A DNA stretch of 64,000 nucleotides, taken from assembly GCA_048595745.1 (NCBI GenBank), contig CP184361.1; one strand, 5' to 3'. This document shows, piece after piece, positions 44,524-53,236 of this stretch. The notes beneath the pieces are model-generated. The model ran no database searches and was not told the DNA's origin. It worked only from the letters and a program-made list of their open reading frames with translations. Both the position numbers and the translations under genes were made by a program. Each line of letters starts with the position of its first letter. Position 1 is the stretch's first letter. The DNA comes from Aquipseudomonas alcaligenes_A. Lineage in GTDB: Bacteria; Pseudomonadota; Gammaproteobacteria; Pseudomonadales; Pseudomonadaceae.

Positions 44524-45335
44524 GATGGTTTACGTGCGATGATTGCCTGGCTCTTGGGCATCGCTTCATCCAGTGCTTTCTTGATGCGCGGACCATCCGG
44601 CGTGGATAGGAGAATACCCCAGGTGCGTTGCCAGGTTTCCAGCAGAGGGTGCCACGGCGGCGAAAGCTCTTGCTTGCAAGCCCAAAAGAAGAACCACCAG
44701 ATGGACCAGTAGAAGCCGTAGTAAGCACGTTTCTCGACAATCAGCCCCGCATCGGTAAGCAGCTTCTCGAACTCGTCGCGCTGGAAGACGCGGATATGAT
44801 TAGGTCGCTCAAAGTAGGATGCAGGCGCCAGGTGTTTCTGTACGTTCTCGGCCACCGCGTCGGGCACGGTAATCAGATACTGCGCGCCGGGCTTGCCGAT
44901 CCGCACCAGCTCCCGTACGAATTGCGCCGGATCCTCCACGTGCTCCAGCACTTCCATGGCCACAACTTTGCTAACCCTTGCATCGGGTAGCGGTAGCGGG
45001 TTGGCATCAGTGACCAGCGGAACAATTGCCCGCGCCCGAGAACCCTGAAGGGAGCGCTCGACGCCGGCAATCTTCTCACCGTCGATATCAGCGAAGATCA
45101 CTTCCGCGCCAAACTCGGCGCAGAAGCGAACGAAGGTGCCATCACCGCAACCGATATCCAGAACACTGTCTTCGGCGGAGATGGGAAAACCCTCAAAAAG
45201 CTCCTGGCTTTCACGGTGAAACCAGCCACTCAGATGTGCGTCGGTCAGCGTGGGGTCATTCGGCAACTCGGCGGCAGCCGATTGTACTGGGGTGCCAAGC
45301 ACCCGGCGGCCGACTCGTTTCAGCAATCCCAGCAT
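44520..45335 (-). CDS. SAM-dependent methyltransferase (paralog of the one upstream)
   Basis: A 271-residue class I methyltransferase. Motif I reads VLDIGCGDGTF near residue 63, and the AMEVLEHVEDPAQFVRELVR segment is typical. The C-terminal WSIWWFFFWACKQE is shared with the neighbouring paralog. It probably O-methylates a sugar of the polymer end. The ATG follows GAGGA. It lies 28 bp after the frameshifted paralog and overlaps the GT-C gene. Confidence 0.87.
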   Translation of the reverse strand: MLGLLKRVGRRVLGTPVQSAAAELPNDPTLTDAHLSGWFHRESQELFEGFPISAEDSVLDIGCGDGTFVRFCAEFGAEVIFADIDGEKIAGVERSLQGSRARAIVPLVTDANPLPLPDARVSKVVAMEVLEHVEDPAQFVRELVRIGKPGAQYLITVPDAVAENVQKHLAPASYFERPNHIRVFQRDEFEKLLTDAGLIVEKRAYYGFYWSIWWFFFWACKQELSPPWHPLLETWQRTWGILLSTPDGPRIKKALDEAMPKSQAIIARKPS

Positions 45336-45363
45336 GGGATATCCTCGCTTCTAGTTATTCGAA

Positions 45364-46228
45364 TCAGAGTGGCTTTCGCGCGACTATCAACTGACTTTTG
45401 GGAAGCAGATCGTCGAGCGCATGTTTAAGAGGAGAGGCCTCCGGCATATCAATCAAGGTATGCCAAACCCTCGTCCAGTCATCGAGCAGAGGAGGGTAAG
45501 GGGGATTGACGACGTCCAGCGACTCTCCTTTCAACTCTATGCCGTTGGACCTCGCCCATGCCCAGTAGAACATGGTCCAGAGAGACCAGAAGAATCCGTA
45601 TGTTGTGTGTCGCTCGACTTCCAGCCCCGCATCCTCAACTAAGCGGACAAAATCATCGCGCTCGAAGATATGGATATGATTAGGAGGAGCAAAATACGCA
45701 TCCGGCGCGATGGACTTTTGAATGTTTTCACCGCGTGCGTCCGGCACAGATAACAGGTACAAAGATCCTGGCTGCCCCACACGAACCAATTCCCGCAGCA
45801 TTTTTGCAGGGTCTTCTACATGTTCCAGAACTTCCAGGGCCATGATTCTAGACGCCGCACCATCAGGGATTGGCAGCGGTGTACTGTCGCAAACTATGCC
45901 TGTGGCGCCCTTCGTCGATATCTGCTGAACTCGCTCGCGCAATAGCTCAATCTTTTCCTCGACCACATCAACAAAAACAACCTCTGCCCCTTGTTTCGCG
46001 GCCCACAGAGTTGCCGCGCCCGCCCCGCAGCCTACATCCAGCACAACATCCTCTGACGAGATCGGAAAACCGGAAAACAACTCGCCACTATCATTCTTGA
46101 ACCAACCGCTCTGCACCGCATCGACCAACCCACAGGCGCGGGAGTCGAAGTATTGACCAGCATGTCCTTGGGCAGAACTATCGGCCTGAGGCTCCCCCCC
46201 CCCGCCACCAAGCTCTGAGCTTTTGCAT
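45364..46228 (-). CDS. Phase-variable SAM methyltransferase, out of frame here (poly-G tract)
   Basis: The body (from 46128 down) is a clear paralog of the next methyltransferase: QSGWFKNDSGELFSGFP and VLDVGCGAGAATLWA. In the sequence as given, no ATG or GTG opens this frame; the only start is a TTG at 46128. The ATG at 46226-46228 overlaps the upstream stop as TGATG, like the other junctions. It reads MQKLRAWWRGG and then, with ten Gs, hits TAG after 16 codons. With nine Gs (or twelve) it joins the methyltransferase frame and yields a 287-residue protein whose N-terminus aligns in length with the paralog. I therefore read this as a slipped-strand switch in the OFF state; a homopolymer error in the sequence is the alternative. 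Confidence 0.85.
46194..46203 (-). repeat. Homopolymer tract G10 (C10 on plus strand) in a coding start
   Basis: Ten consecutive C on the plus strand, 26 bp into the methyltransferase gene. Tracts of this length slip readily during replication. The tract is exactly where a one-base change switches a full protein on or off. Confidence 0.95.
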
Positions 46229-47718
46229 CAGCACGGTTTCCCATCTCCACTCATCAGCTCCTTCAGCATCACCTCTGCCGCAGCTCTCGAACAATGCCCG
46301 CGCATCCTCTTGACCGCATTACGCGACATCTCGGCATAGCGTGCGGGCTCATCGCGAATACAGCGATAGGCGTCATTGTAAGCCTGAACCAAAGATTCCC
46401 AATTAATCTGTTGCTGGCAGGTACGGAAGGCAGCTCTCGGGTCCTGAGGCCAAGCCCTGGCTTCCTGCCAGCCATTCACTACGAAGCCGACTTCGGTGTC
46501 CATATAGTCGAGCATTGCGGAGTTGCAGGGAGCCACCGCAGGCCGGCCGCAAGAGAGGAACTCCATCAGCGGTAGGCACTGGCCCTCACCGTAAGATGCA
46601 TTCACTACGAAATGGGTCGCCTCGATAAGCTTCTCGAAATCCTCACCCTCGAGGAAGCCATTGAATACCACGACCCTGCAGGCGAACCTGGGCAGCCTCG
46701 CCATACAGACAAGCATGTCATTTATTTCCGGCTGGCAATCGCTGTTACCCAGCTTGAACACTAGGGTGGCGTCAGGGCAGTCATGGAAGGCCGTGCAGAA
46801 CGCCGTCAGCATGTCCACCCAGTTTTTTCGACCGTCGCTGGGGTTGAACAGTGAAGTGAAAACCACGCCAGAGAGTTCCAGGCGCGGCGTTTTCGGGAAC
46901 CAGCTCTCGGGCATCGGCGGCTTGATCGGTTGTACCTTTGGTGGCAGCGGATGACCGAGTAGTTTGTGCTGGGCATGCAGGCGCCAATCGGCGAACAGCT
47001 CGCGCCCCACAAGGCGATACCACTCCACGGCATAGCGATAAGTGATGCGCAGCAGCGACTGCTGACGCTCTCGCGGTAGCGCCGCCGCGGGACTGCCCCC
47101 GCCGCGGGGCTGGCGTGCAGCTGCCACTGCAGCAATCACCGTCTCGCGATCCGGGAGCTGCTTTGCGAAGTCGACGGAGTGGCTATCAATCAGCACACCA
47201 GAACCAAGATGCAGCTCAGTGACTTTCTGCGCCAGCGGCATTGCAAGGCGCTCACGCAGCGCGGCGTACTTGTCCCAGACAGGTGCTGGAATGGATGCGA
47301 CAGGATAGCCAGCGCCCATCTCTCGCCGGATCAGATCAAGCGTCATGCCCGAGTGCGTGATTGCGTGACCGCAGTGGGCTAGCACATGACGCCAGTCCTG
47401 ATGGCGCTCGCCAAACCAATGCTCGGTGGGGATGCTGTCGAACTCCCAGGCCAGCACTGGCCAAGTGGGGCAGCGAAGGCCGAGTGGTGTCTTGTGCGGC
47501 GGCGTGAAAGATAGGAACACGCACTTCTCGCCTAGCTTGCGGGCTTTGGCGTAGAGCGCATCAACCTCGCGCAGGGGATCCTTCACCACTTGCACGTCGC
47601 CAAGCTGGCGCAGGACAGGAAGGAACTCCTTGAGCACGAAATAATAGCTGTACTCGGACTGCCCCAGATTGGCGGAAATGGTGTCGGCATTGACTTCGGA
47701 ATAAACCAGAAACTTCAT
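46228..47718 (-). CDS. GT4-family glycosyltransferase (paralog B)
   Basis: A 496-residue cytosolic enzyme with an N-terminal LGQSEYSYYFVLKEFLPVL and a GT4 donor site (NASYGEGQCLPLMEFLSCGR). It is clearly related to the upstream paralog A (shared FTPPH-TPLGL, LNP/FNPSDGRKNW, LMEFLSCGRPA). It is likely to extend or cap the polysaccharide. ATG at 47718 overlaps the paralog A stop (ATGA), and its own stop overlaps the start of the phase-variable methyltransferase. Confidence 0.87.
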   Translation of the reverse strand: MKFLVYSEVNADTISANLGQSEYSYYFVLKEFLPVLRQLGDVQVVKDPLREVDALYAKARKLGEKCVFLSFTPPHKTPLGLRCPTWPVLAWEFDSIPTEHWFGERHQDWRHVLAHCGHAITHSGMTLDLIRREMGAGYPVASIPAPVWDKYAALRERLAMPLAQKVTELHLGSGVLIDSHSVDFAKQLPDRETVIAAVAAARQPRGGGSPAAALPRERQQSLLRITYRYAVEWYRLVGRELFADWRLHAQHKLLGHPLPPKVQPIKPPMPESWFPKTPRLELSGVVFTSLFNPSDGRKNWVDMLTAFCTAFHDCPDATLVFKLGNSDCQPEINDMLVCMARLPRFACRVVVFNGFLEGEDFEKLIEATHFVVNASYGEGQCLPLMEFLSCGRPAVAPCNSAMLDYMDTEVGFVVNGWQEARAWPQDPRAAFRTCQQQINWESLVQAYNDAYRCIRDEPARYAEMSRNAVKRMRGHCSRAAAEVMLKELMSGDGKPC

Positions 47719-49124
47719 CGTTGCCGGTCCCCGCGCAGCTCGATAGATGAAGATTGCGCTGACACTTGCGCCAGGAATCTCTGCAGCTCGTCCACCACCC
47801 GCTCCACCGAACTGAACTCACGAAGACGCTCGCTCGCCTGCCTCGACATCTCCGAGTAGCGCAGCGGATCGCTAGCGACCCCGTGACTGGCGCTGTAGAG
47901 CTGCATCAGCGACTCCCAGTTAAGGCGATGGCTATGGGTCAGATGTATGCCGGTCGGGTCATGCGGCCAGTCGGTGGGCTGCAGGCAGGAATCGACGAGA
48001 AATGCACAATCCTCATGCAGATAGTCGGCCATCGCCGTATGGGCAGGCGCAAGAGCAGGCCTACCGCAACTGAGAAACTCCATCAGCGGAATGCACAGCC
48101 CTTCGCCAGAGGACGCATTCACGTAGTAGGTAGTGGCCTTGATCAACTCAAGATACTGCTCATCATCGAGGAAGCCATGGAGAGCAACGACTCGGCAACT
48201 GAACGGCGACAACCGCGCCAAGGTGTTGAGAAGAGTGCCGCGATATAGCTCGATGTCCCGATGGGTCATCTTCAGGATCAGCGTGGCATCCGGCCGATCA
48301 CGAAAGGCCCAGCAGAAGGCGCTCAGCATCTCTATCCAGTTCTTTCGCCCATCCGCAGGATTGAGCACGCTGGTGTAAACGACGCCATCGACACTGATTG
48401 GGCGCAACTCTGGTAATGGCGCATCTTGCGGGTGCAGGCCCGGGCGCGACCTGGGTAGGCGCACCTCATGCCACCAGCCCTGAAACAGCGCCTTACTGAT
48501 ACGTTTGGCCTCGGAATAGGGGCGATGGGCGACGCTCTCGGGATCCAGTTTCAACTGCCTGCTGTCGATAACCTGCCCAGCGAAGCGAAAACTCCTAGTG
48601 CCTTTCTCAACCGGCCAGCCCTGCACCGGACAGACATTCGCAAAGCGCGACCAGATCGGCGCCGGCAGCGCGGCAACCGGCACGGTTCCCTGGCAACTGC
48701 GCTCGACGAGTGCTGCCGTTTCCCTACTAGTCGGAATCACCCCAGACAACTGAGCGAAAACACGGCCCCAGTCATTGCTCTGATCAGCATGCCAGTCACC
48801 GGGCTTTGCTTTGGCGGCCTGATCCTCCGAGATACTCGGCAGCGAGTCGAACTCCCAGGCAAACACGCAAACGGTTGGGCAAGCCAAACCCAGCGGGGTC
48901 TGATGAGGCGGGGTAAAACTGAAGAAAATGACCTGTTCGCCGGCTTCTTTATGTTGCTGGTAGAGCGCTTCGACCTCCTCAATGCTTTTCACGCTTATCA
49001 CTTGGCCTAAGCGTTCAAGAGCGGGAAGAAAGTCCTTCAGCAAAAAGAAGTAGCTGTATTCCGGCTTGCCCAGCGCCGCCTGAATACTGGTTTGGTCAAT
49101 CTTGGAGCCAACTAGAATGATCAT
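47715..49124 (-). CDS. GT4-family glycosyltransferase (paralog A)
   Basis: A 469-residue GT-B enzyme; LGKPEYSYFFLLKDFLPAL, SFTPPHQTPLGLACP, NPADGRKNWIEMLSAF and NASSGEGLCIPLMEFLSCGR match paralog B. It is the first gene of the decoration operon. Upstream 277 bp would hold the promoter; a JUMPstart/ops element was looked for and not found. In P. aeruginosa, glycosyltransferase, methyltransferase and acyltransferase genes likewise adjoin the A-band operon, in keeping with a role in polymer capping. Confidence 0.87.
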   Translation of the reverse strand: MIILVGSKIDQTSIQAALGKPEYSYFFLLKDFLPALERLGQVISVKSIEEVEALYQQHKEAGEQVIFFSFTPPHQTPLGLACPTVCVFAWEFDSLPSISEDQAAKAKPGDWHADQSNDWGRVFAQLSGVIPTSRETAALVERSCQGTVPVAALPAPIWSRFANVCPVQGWPVEKGTRSFRFAGQVIDSRQLKLDPESVAHRPYSEAKRISKALFQGWWHEVRLPRSRPGLHPQDAPLPELRPISVDGVVYTSVLNPADGRKNWIEMLSAFCWAFRDRPDATLILKMTHRDIELYRGTLLNTLARLSPFSCRVVALHGFLDDEQYLELIKATTYYVNASSGEGLCIPLMEFLSCGRPALAPAHTAMADYLHEDCAFLVDSCLQPTDWPHDPTGIHLTHSHRLNWESLMQLYSASHGVASDPLRYSEMSRQASERLREFSSVERVVDELQRFLAQVSAQSSSIELRGDRQR

Positions 49125-49401
49125 TAGGAATCAGCCCACACCCCGCACCTCGATTGATCTGGATGCGGCACTACCTTGCAAAATAAACGCGCACTCAAAC
49201 AGCAAATGCAGGCCAAAGCAAGCAGTCTCGACTGATAACGACTTATTCGCCTCTGATGTCGACCACTCCCACCTCAATAAGCCCTTGATAGCCCAAAAGC
49301 CTCGTGACCCGCCTCGCGCCACGAGGCCCGCAGGCTTGAACTGGTAGGGACTATTCTCGTCCAATAGGCAATCCCGACCGTTCAGCCTGCCCGGAGTCGC
49401 C

Positions 49402-49722
49402 ATGCGCCGTCTGCTGCCCACACTCCTCGCCACCACCCTCTGCCTCGCCACCGGTGCCCAGGCCCAGACCCTGGTGGCCACCAGCAACATCCTTGTCCGA
49501 GCCCTGGACCGCAGCCTGGATTTCACCTCCGACACCACCACTTCGGTGCGTGACATGAAGGTGGTGCTGGCCGCGCGTGACGATGCCGCCAGCTTCGTCG
49601 CCAGCCAGGGCGATATCCGCGGCGCGCGCCTGGAAGCGGCCTTCGCCACCCTGCGCGAACAACTGCCGGAAGCCCGCCACGCCTCCGACCAGCAGCTGGC
49701 CGAAGCCATCCTCGCCCTGTGA
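49402..49722 (+). CDS. DUF2388 exported small protein
   Basis: A 106-residue protein with a signal peptide (RRLLPTLLATTLCLATGAQA) and the DUF2388 pattern (ATSNILVRALDRSLDFTSDTT). The family is common in Pseudomonas and its function is unknown. It overlaps the next gene by four bases (GTGA), implying joint expression. Confidence 0.85.
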   Translation: MRRLLPTLLATTLCLATGAQAQTLVATSNILVRALDRSLDFTSDTTTSVRDMKVVLAARDDAASFVASQGDIRGARLEAAFATLREQLPEARHASDQQLAEAILAL

Positions 49723-51680
49723 GCCTGCGTGCCGCGCGCTGGCTGGTCGCGCTCCTGCTGCTGAGCGGCGCCAGCGCCCAGGCCGGGCTGCGTCTGCAAC
49801 TGAATGCCAGCGGGCTGTCCAGCGCCGAACGCCAGGCCAGCCAGGCGCTGCTCGACCAGGCCAGCGCGGCGCTGCCGCCAAGCTTCATCCAGCGCCTCGA
49901 CCGCCAGGTGACGGTGAGCTGGTCCGACGACCTGCCCCGAGCCGCCTTTGGCCGCACCACTCGCCGCGATGCCCTGGTGCTGAATGCCGGATTGCTGCCG
50001 CGCCTGATCGATCCACAACAGGCCGCCGCGCCGAGTGGCCGAACCCACGGCACCCTGCAGCGCGAGTTGCTGGCTACCGTGCTCCATGAGCTGACCCACC
50101 TGTACGACCGTGCCGGTCTCTGGCCAGAGGACCAGCGCCGTCTGCAGTGGCGCTGCCGTCAGGCACACCAGGCCAGCGGCCCGGTCGGTCAGCGTGGCCA
50201 GTGCCGCGGCCAGGAGGCCCGCCGCTTCAGCCTCAGCGACGACCCGCAGCTGCTCGACCTGGCCGGCTGGCAGCAGCAGGTCGGCAAACGTGGCGCCCGC
50301 GAGCAGGACAACGGCCAGGTGGCGCGTTCGCCGGACAGCTACGAGCTGAGCAACCCGCGCGAGTTCGTCGCGGTGAACATGGAGTACTTCCTCCTCGACC
50401 CGACCTACGCCTGCCGCCGCCCCACCCTGCAGCGCTATCTGCGCCAGCACTTCGCCTGGCAACCGGCGCAGCAGGCCGAGTGCAGCACCGATTTCGCCTA
50501 CCTCAACGCCGGTCGCGACTTCGCCCGCCAGCCGCTGGGCCGGCTCGATCCCGAGCGGGTCTACGAGGTCGACTACCTGCTCGCCGAGCCCAACCAGCAA
50601 TGGGCCAGCCGCTGGGGCCACAGCATGCTGCGCCTGGTGGTCTGCGCACCGGGACGGCCGCGCGGCCCGGCCTGCCGCCTGGATCTGGACCAGCACCTGG
50701 TGCTGTCCTACCGCGCCTTCGTCGGCGACGTGCAACTGTCCAGCTGGGACGGCCTGACCGGCGCCTACCCGTCGCGCCTGTTCATCCTGCCGCTGGCGCA
50801 GGTGATCGAGGAATACACCAAGGTCGAGCTGCGCGGCCTGTCCTCGGTGCCGCTGCGCCTGTCCCGCGAGGAAATCGAACGCCTGGTGCAGCGCTCCGCC
50901 GAACTGCACTGGAGCTATGACGGTGACTACTGGTTCCTCTCCAACAACTGCGCGGTGGAGACCCTCAAGCTGCTGCGCAGCGGCACCGGCCGCAGCGAGC
51001 TGCAGGATCTCGACAGCATCATGCCCAACGGCCTGCTCGACCTGCTCGAAGGCCGTGCCCTGGCCGACCGCAGTGTGCTGGACGACCCGCGCGAGGCACT
51101 GCGCCTGGGCTATCGCTTCGACTCCTTCCGCGACCGCTACCAGGCCATGTTCGAGATCCTGCGTAACCGCCTGACCATACCGCAGCAGACGGTGGAAGAC
51201 TGGCTGGACCTGCCGGCGCGCGAGCGCGCCCGAGGGTTCCCGCGCGCCGACCTGCGCGCCAGCGCCGCCCTGTTGCTGCTCGAACAGGCCGCCCTGCGCC
51301 GCCAGCTGCTGCTCGCCCAGGAACAGCTCAAGCAGCGCTACCTGGGCGCACGCGACGACCCGCAGGACCGGCGCTTCGTCGAAGCCGACGCCACCCTGCG
51401 CGAAATTCTCGCCAACAGCGGTTTCCTCAGCCGCCCGGCCGAGCTGCTGAGCGCCGGCTACGGCCTGCCGCAGCCCGCCGAGTGGCAGCAACTGGAAGCG
51501 GCCAGTAGCGAACGTCAGCTCAGGCTGCGCCAGCTCAGCGACGACCTCGACCAAGAGGTGCGCCACCTGCTGGAGCCCAGGCTGCTGGCCGAGATCGAAG
51601 CCGGCGAGAGCAACCTGAAGCAGCTCGGCCAGCACCTGCGCGAGCTGCACAAGGCTAGCGGCGGCCTGGTGCTGCCTTAG
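49719..51680 (+). CDS. DUF4105-type exported protein with HELTH motif
   Basis: A 653-residue protein with a signal peptide (RWLVALLLLSGASAQA). The region near residue 125 has LATVLHELTHLYDRAG, a zinc-metallopeptidase-like HExxH. The central part contains the DUF4105 signature (WGHSMLRLVVC and NNCAVETLKLL, with His and Cys as possible active residues). The C-terminal ~200 residues are helical. This two-part architecture, with DUF2388 just upstream, suggests an envelope hydrolase of unknown substrate. GTG start overlaps the preceding stop. Confidence 0.85.
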   Translation: MSLRAARWLVALLLLSGASAQAGLRLQLNASGLSSAERQASQALLDQASAALPPSFIQRLDRQVTVSWSDDLPRAAFGRTTRRDALVLNAGLLPRLIDPQQAAAPSGRTHGTLQRELLATVLHELTHLYDRAGLWPEDQRRLQWRCRQAHQASGPVGQRGQCRGQEARRFSLSDDPQLLDLAGWQQQVGKRGAREQDNGQVARSPDSYELSNPREFVAVNMEYFLLDPTYACRRPTLQRYLRQHFAWQPAQQAECSTDFAYLNAGRDFARQPLGRLDPERVYEVDYLLAEPNQQWASRWGHSMLRLVVCAPGRPRGPACRLDLDQHLVLSYRAFVGDVQLSSWDGLTGAYPSRLFILPLAQVIEEYTKVELRGLSSVPLRLSREEIERLVQRSAELHWSYDGDYWFLSNNCAVETLKLLRSGTGRSELQDLDSIMPNGLLDLLEGRALADRSVLDDPREALRLGYRFDSFRDRYQAMFEILRNRLTIPQQTVEDWLDLPARERARGFPRADLRASAALLLLEQAALRRQLLLAQEQLKQRYLGARDDPQDRRFVEADATLREILANSGFLSRPAELLSAGYGLPQPAEWQQLEAASSERQLRLRQLSDDLDQEVRHLLEPRLLAEIEAGESNLKQLGQHLRELHKASGGLVLP

Positions 51681-51682
51681 GT

Positions 51683-52084
51683 CTACAGCTGCTCTTCGTT
51701 CTCCTCGGGGAGCCCCGGGTCCAGCTGCAGCCAGGGCAGGCGACTGCCTACCCAGATATGCCGGTCGGCCGGCGCCTGCTCGGGGTGATCGAGGCTGGCC
51801 ACGGTGATGTCCAGGCTGTCCGGGCTGAGCGCCGTGAACAGCGCCAGGTGACAGCCGCAGTGCGCGCAGAAATAGCGCAGGCAGCTGGTCGAGGAGGCGT
51901 ACGCCGCGGCGCTGCCCTGGGTCCAGCGGAAGCTCGCCAGCGGCAGGGTCAGCCAGGTGGTGACGATGCCGCCGGTGGTGCGTCGGCAGATCGCGCAATG
52001 GCAGTGGGCGATATCCTGCAACGGCGCCGCGAAGGCATAGCGCAGGCGGCCGCAGTGGCAGCCGCCGGTGTGGGTCTCGGTCAT
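51683..52084 (-). CDS. GFA-family (glutathione-dependent formaldehyde-activating-like) zinc protein
   Basis: A 133-residue protein with the GFA cysteine pattern GGCHCGRLRY, HCHCAICRRTTGG and FCAHCGCHLA, which bind two zinc ions. Despite the family name, most members have no proven role in formaldehyde metabolism. It converges on the DUF4105 gene with 2 bp between stops. Confidence 0.9.
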   Translation of the reverse strand: MTETHTGGCHCGRLRYAFAAPLQDIAHCHCAICRRTTGGIVTTWLTLPLASFRWTQGSAAAYASSTSCLRYFCAHCGCHLALFTALSPDSLDITVASLDHPEQAPADRHIWVGSRLPWLQLDPGLPEENEEQL

Positions 52085-52173
52085 GGCGAACTCCTCGCGC
52101 TGTTGCTCATCACCCTAGCGCGCGCCAACGCACTTGCCCATGATGACCAGATGCTTTCCGCACGGATGTCATC

Positions 52174-53082
52174 GTGACCGTTCTCCTGTACTCGCTGTGG
52201 CCCCTGTTCGCCCTGATCGTCGGCGGCTACCTGCTGCGCCGCCACGAATTCCCCGGCGAGGCCTTCTGGCCGGCCGCCGAGCGGCTCAACTACTTCATCC
52301 TGTTCCCGGCCTTGCTGTTGAGCAGCCTGGCCAGCGCGCCGCTGGACAACCCCGCCCTGCCGCGCCTGGCCCTGGCCGTGCTGCTCGGCCTTGGTGGCGG
52401 CTGGCTGGCCCTGTTGCTGGTGCGCCGCCTGCGCGGCTGGCCGGCGGCGCGCTTCGGCGCCTTCACCCAGGGCATCCTGCGCTTCAACACCTACCTCGGC
52501 CTGGCGGCCATCGGCAGCCTGCATGGTCAGCCCGGCCTGGTGCTGGCCGCCTTGCTGCTGGCGCTGATGGTGCCGGCGGTGAACGTGCTGTCGGTGTGGT
52601 CGCTGAGTACCGACCGCGCGGTGAGCCTGGGCGGCCTGCTGCTGCCGATTCTGAAGAATCCGCTGATCCTCGCCTGCCTGGCCGGGATGGCGATCAACCT
52701 GCTCGGCATCGGCCTGCCCGGTGGCAGTGACCGCCTGCTCGGCCTACTGGCCGCCGCCAGCCTGCCGCTGGGGTTGCTTTGCGTGGGGGCGGCACTACGG
52801 CCGCAGGAGCTGCGCGGCGAAAGGCCGGCCCTGGCCTGGAACTGCACCCTGCGCCTGCTGGCCATGCCGCTGCTGGCCTATGTCGTGGCCAAGGCGTTGC
52901 ACCTGCCGGCGCTGGAGAGCAGCGTGCTGGTGCTGTTCTTCGCCCTGCCCACCGCACCCACCGCCTATGTGCTGACCCGCCAGCTCGGCGGCGACGGCCA
53001 CCTGATGGCCGGCATCATCACCCTGCAGACCCTGCTGGCCGCCCTCAGCCTGCCGCTGGTGCTGATCCTCCTCGCGGCATGA
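52174..53082 (+). CDS. AEC-family permease (auxin efflux carrier type)
   Basis: A 302-residue membrane protein with ten helices in two halves typical of the AEC/BASS-like fold (LRFNTYLGLAAIGSLHG in the first half, and LPTAPTAYVLTRQLGGD in the second). These proteins export or import organic acids such as malate. A GTG start with a weak ribosome site fits the first helix. No neighbouring enzyme indicates the substrate. Confidence 0.88.
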   Translation: MTVLLYSLWPLFALIVGGYLLRRHEFPGEAFWPAAERLNYFILFPALLLSSLASAPLDNPALPRLALAVLLGLGGGWLALLLVRRLRGWPAARFGAFTQGILRFNTYLGLAAIGSLHGQPGLVLAALLLALMVPAVNVLSVWSLSTDRAVSLGGLLLPILKNPLILACLAGMAINLLGIGLPGGSDRLLGLLAAASLPLGLLCVGAALRPQELRGERPALAWNCTLRLLAMPLLAYVVAKALHLPALESSVLVLFFALPTAPTAYVLTRQLGGDGHLMAGIITLQTLLAALSLPLVLILLAA

Positions 53083-53236
53083 ACGGTACTGCGCCGAAAG
53101 CGCGCTGAAAGCTTGAGCCCCTAGCATCCGTCGACCGCCGGCCCCGGACCGGCGTTTCGACAACAACAAGATGGGCTCCCCACGCACTGCATTCACGCAG
53201 CCACCGCGTCGGTCATGCCCGTCCGGAGACTGCCTG

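Noticed and set aside
46128..46130. TTG at 46128 as the real start of the first methyltransferase
   Set aside because: It would truncate the N-terminus relative to the paralog, has no ribosome site and ignores the coupled ATG at 46228.
49125..49401. JUMPstart/ops element before the decoration operon
   Set aside because: No GGCGGTAG-like element was found on the minus strand upstream of 49124.
49131..51998. Minus-strand open frame of about 955 codons
   Set aside because: Shadow of the DUF4105 and DUF2388 genes, which have signal peptides, motifs and an overlapping start.
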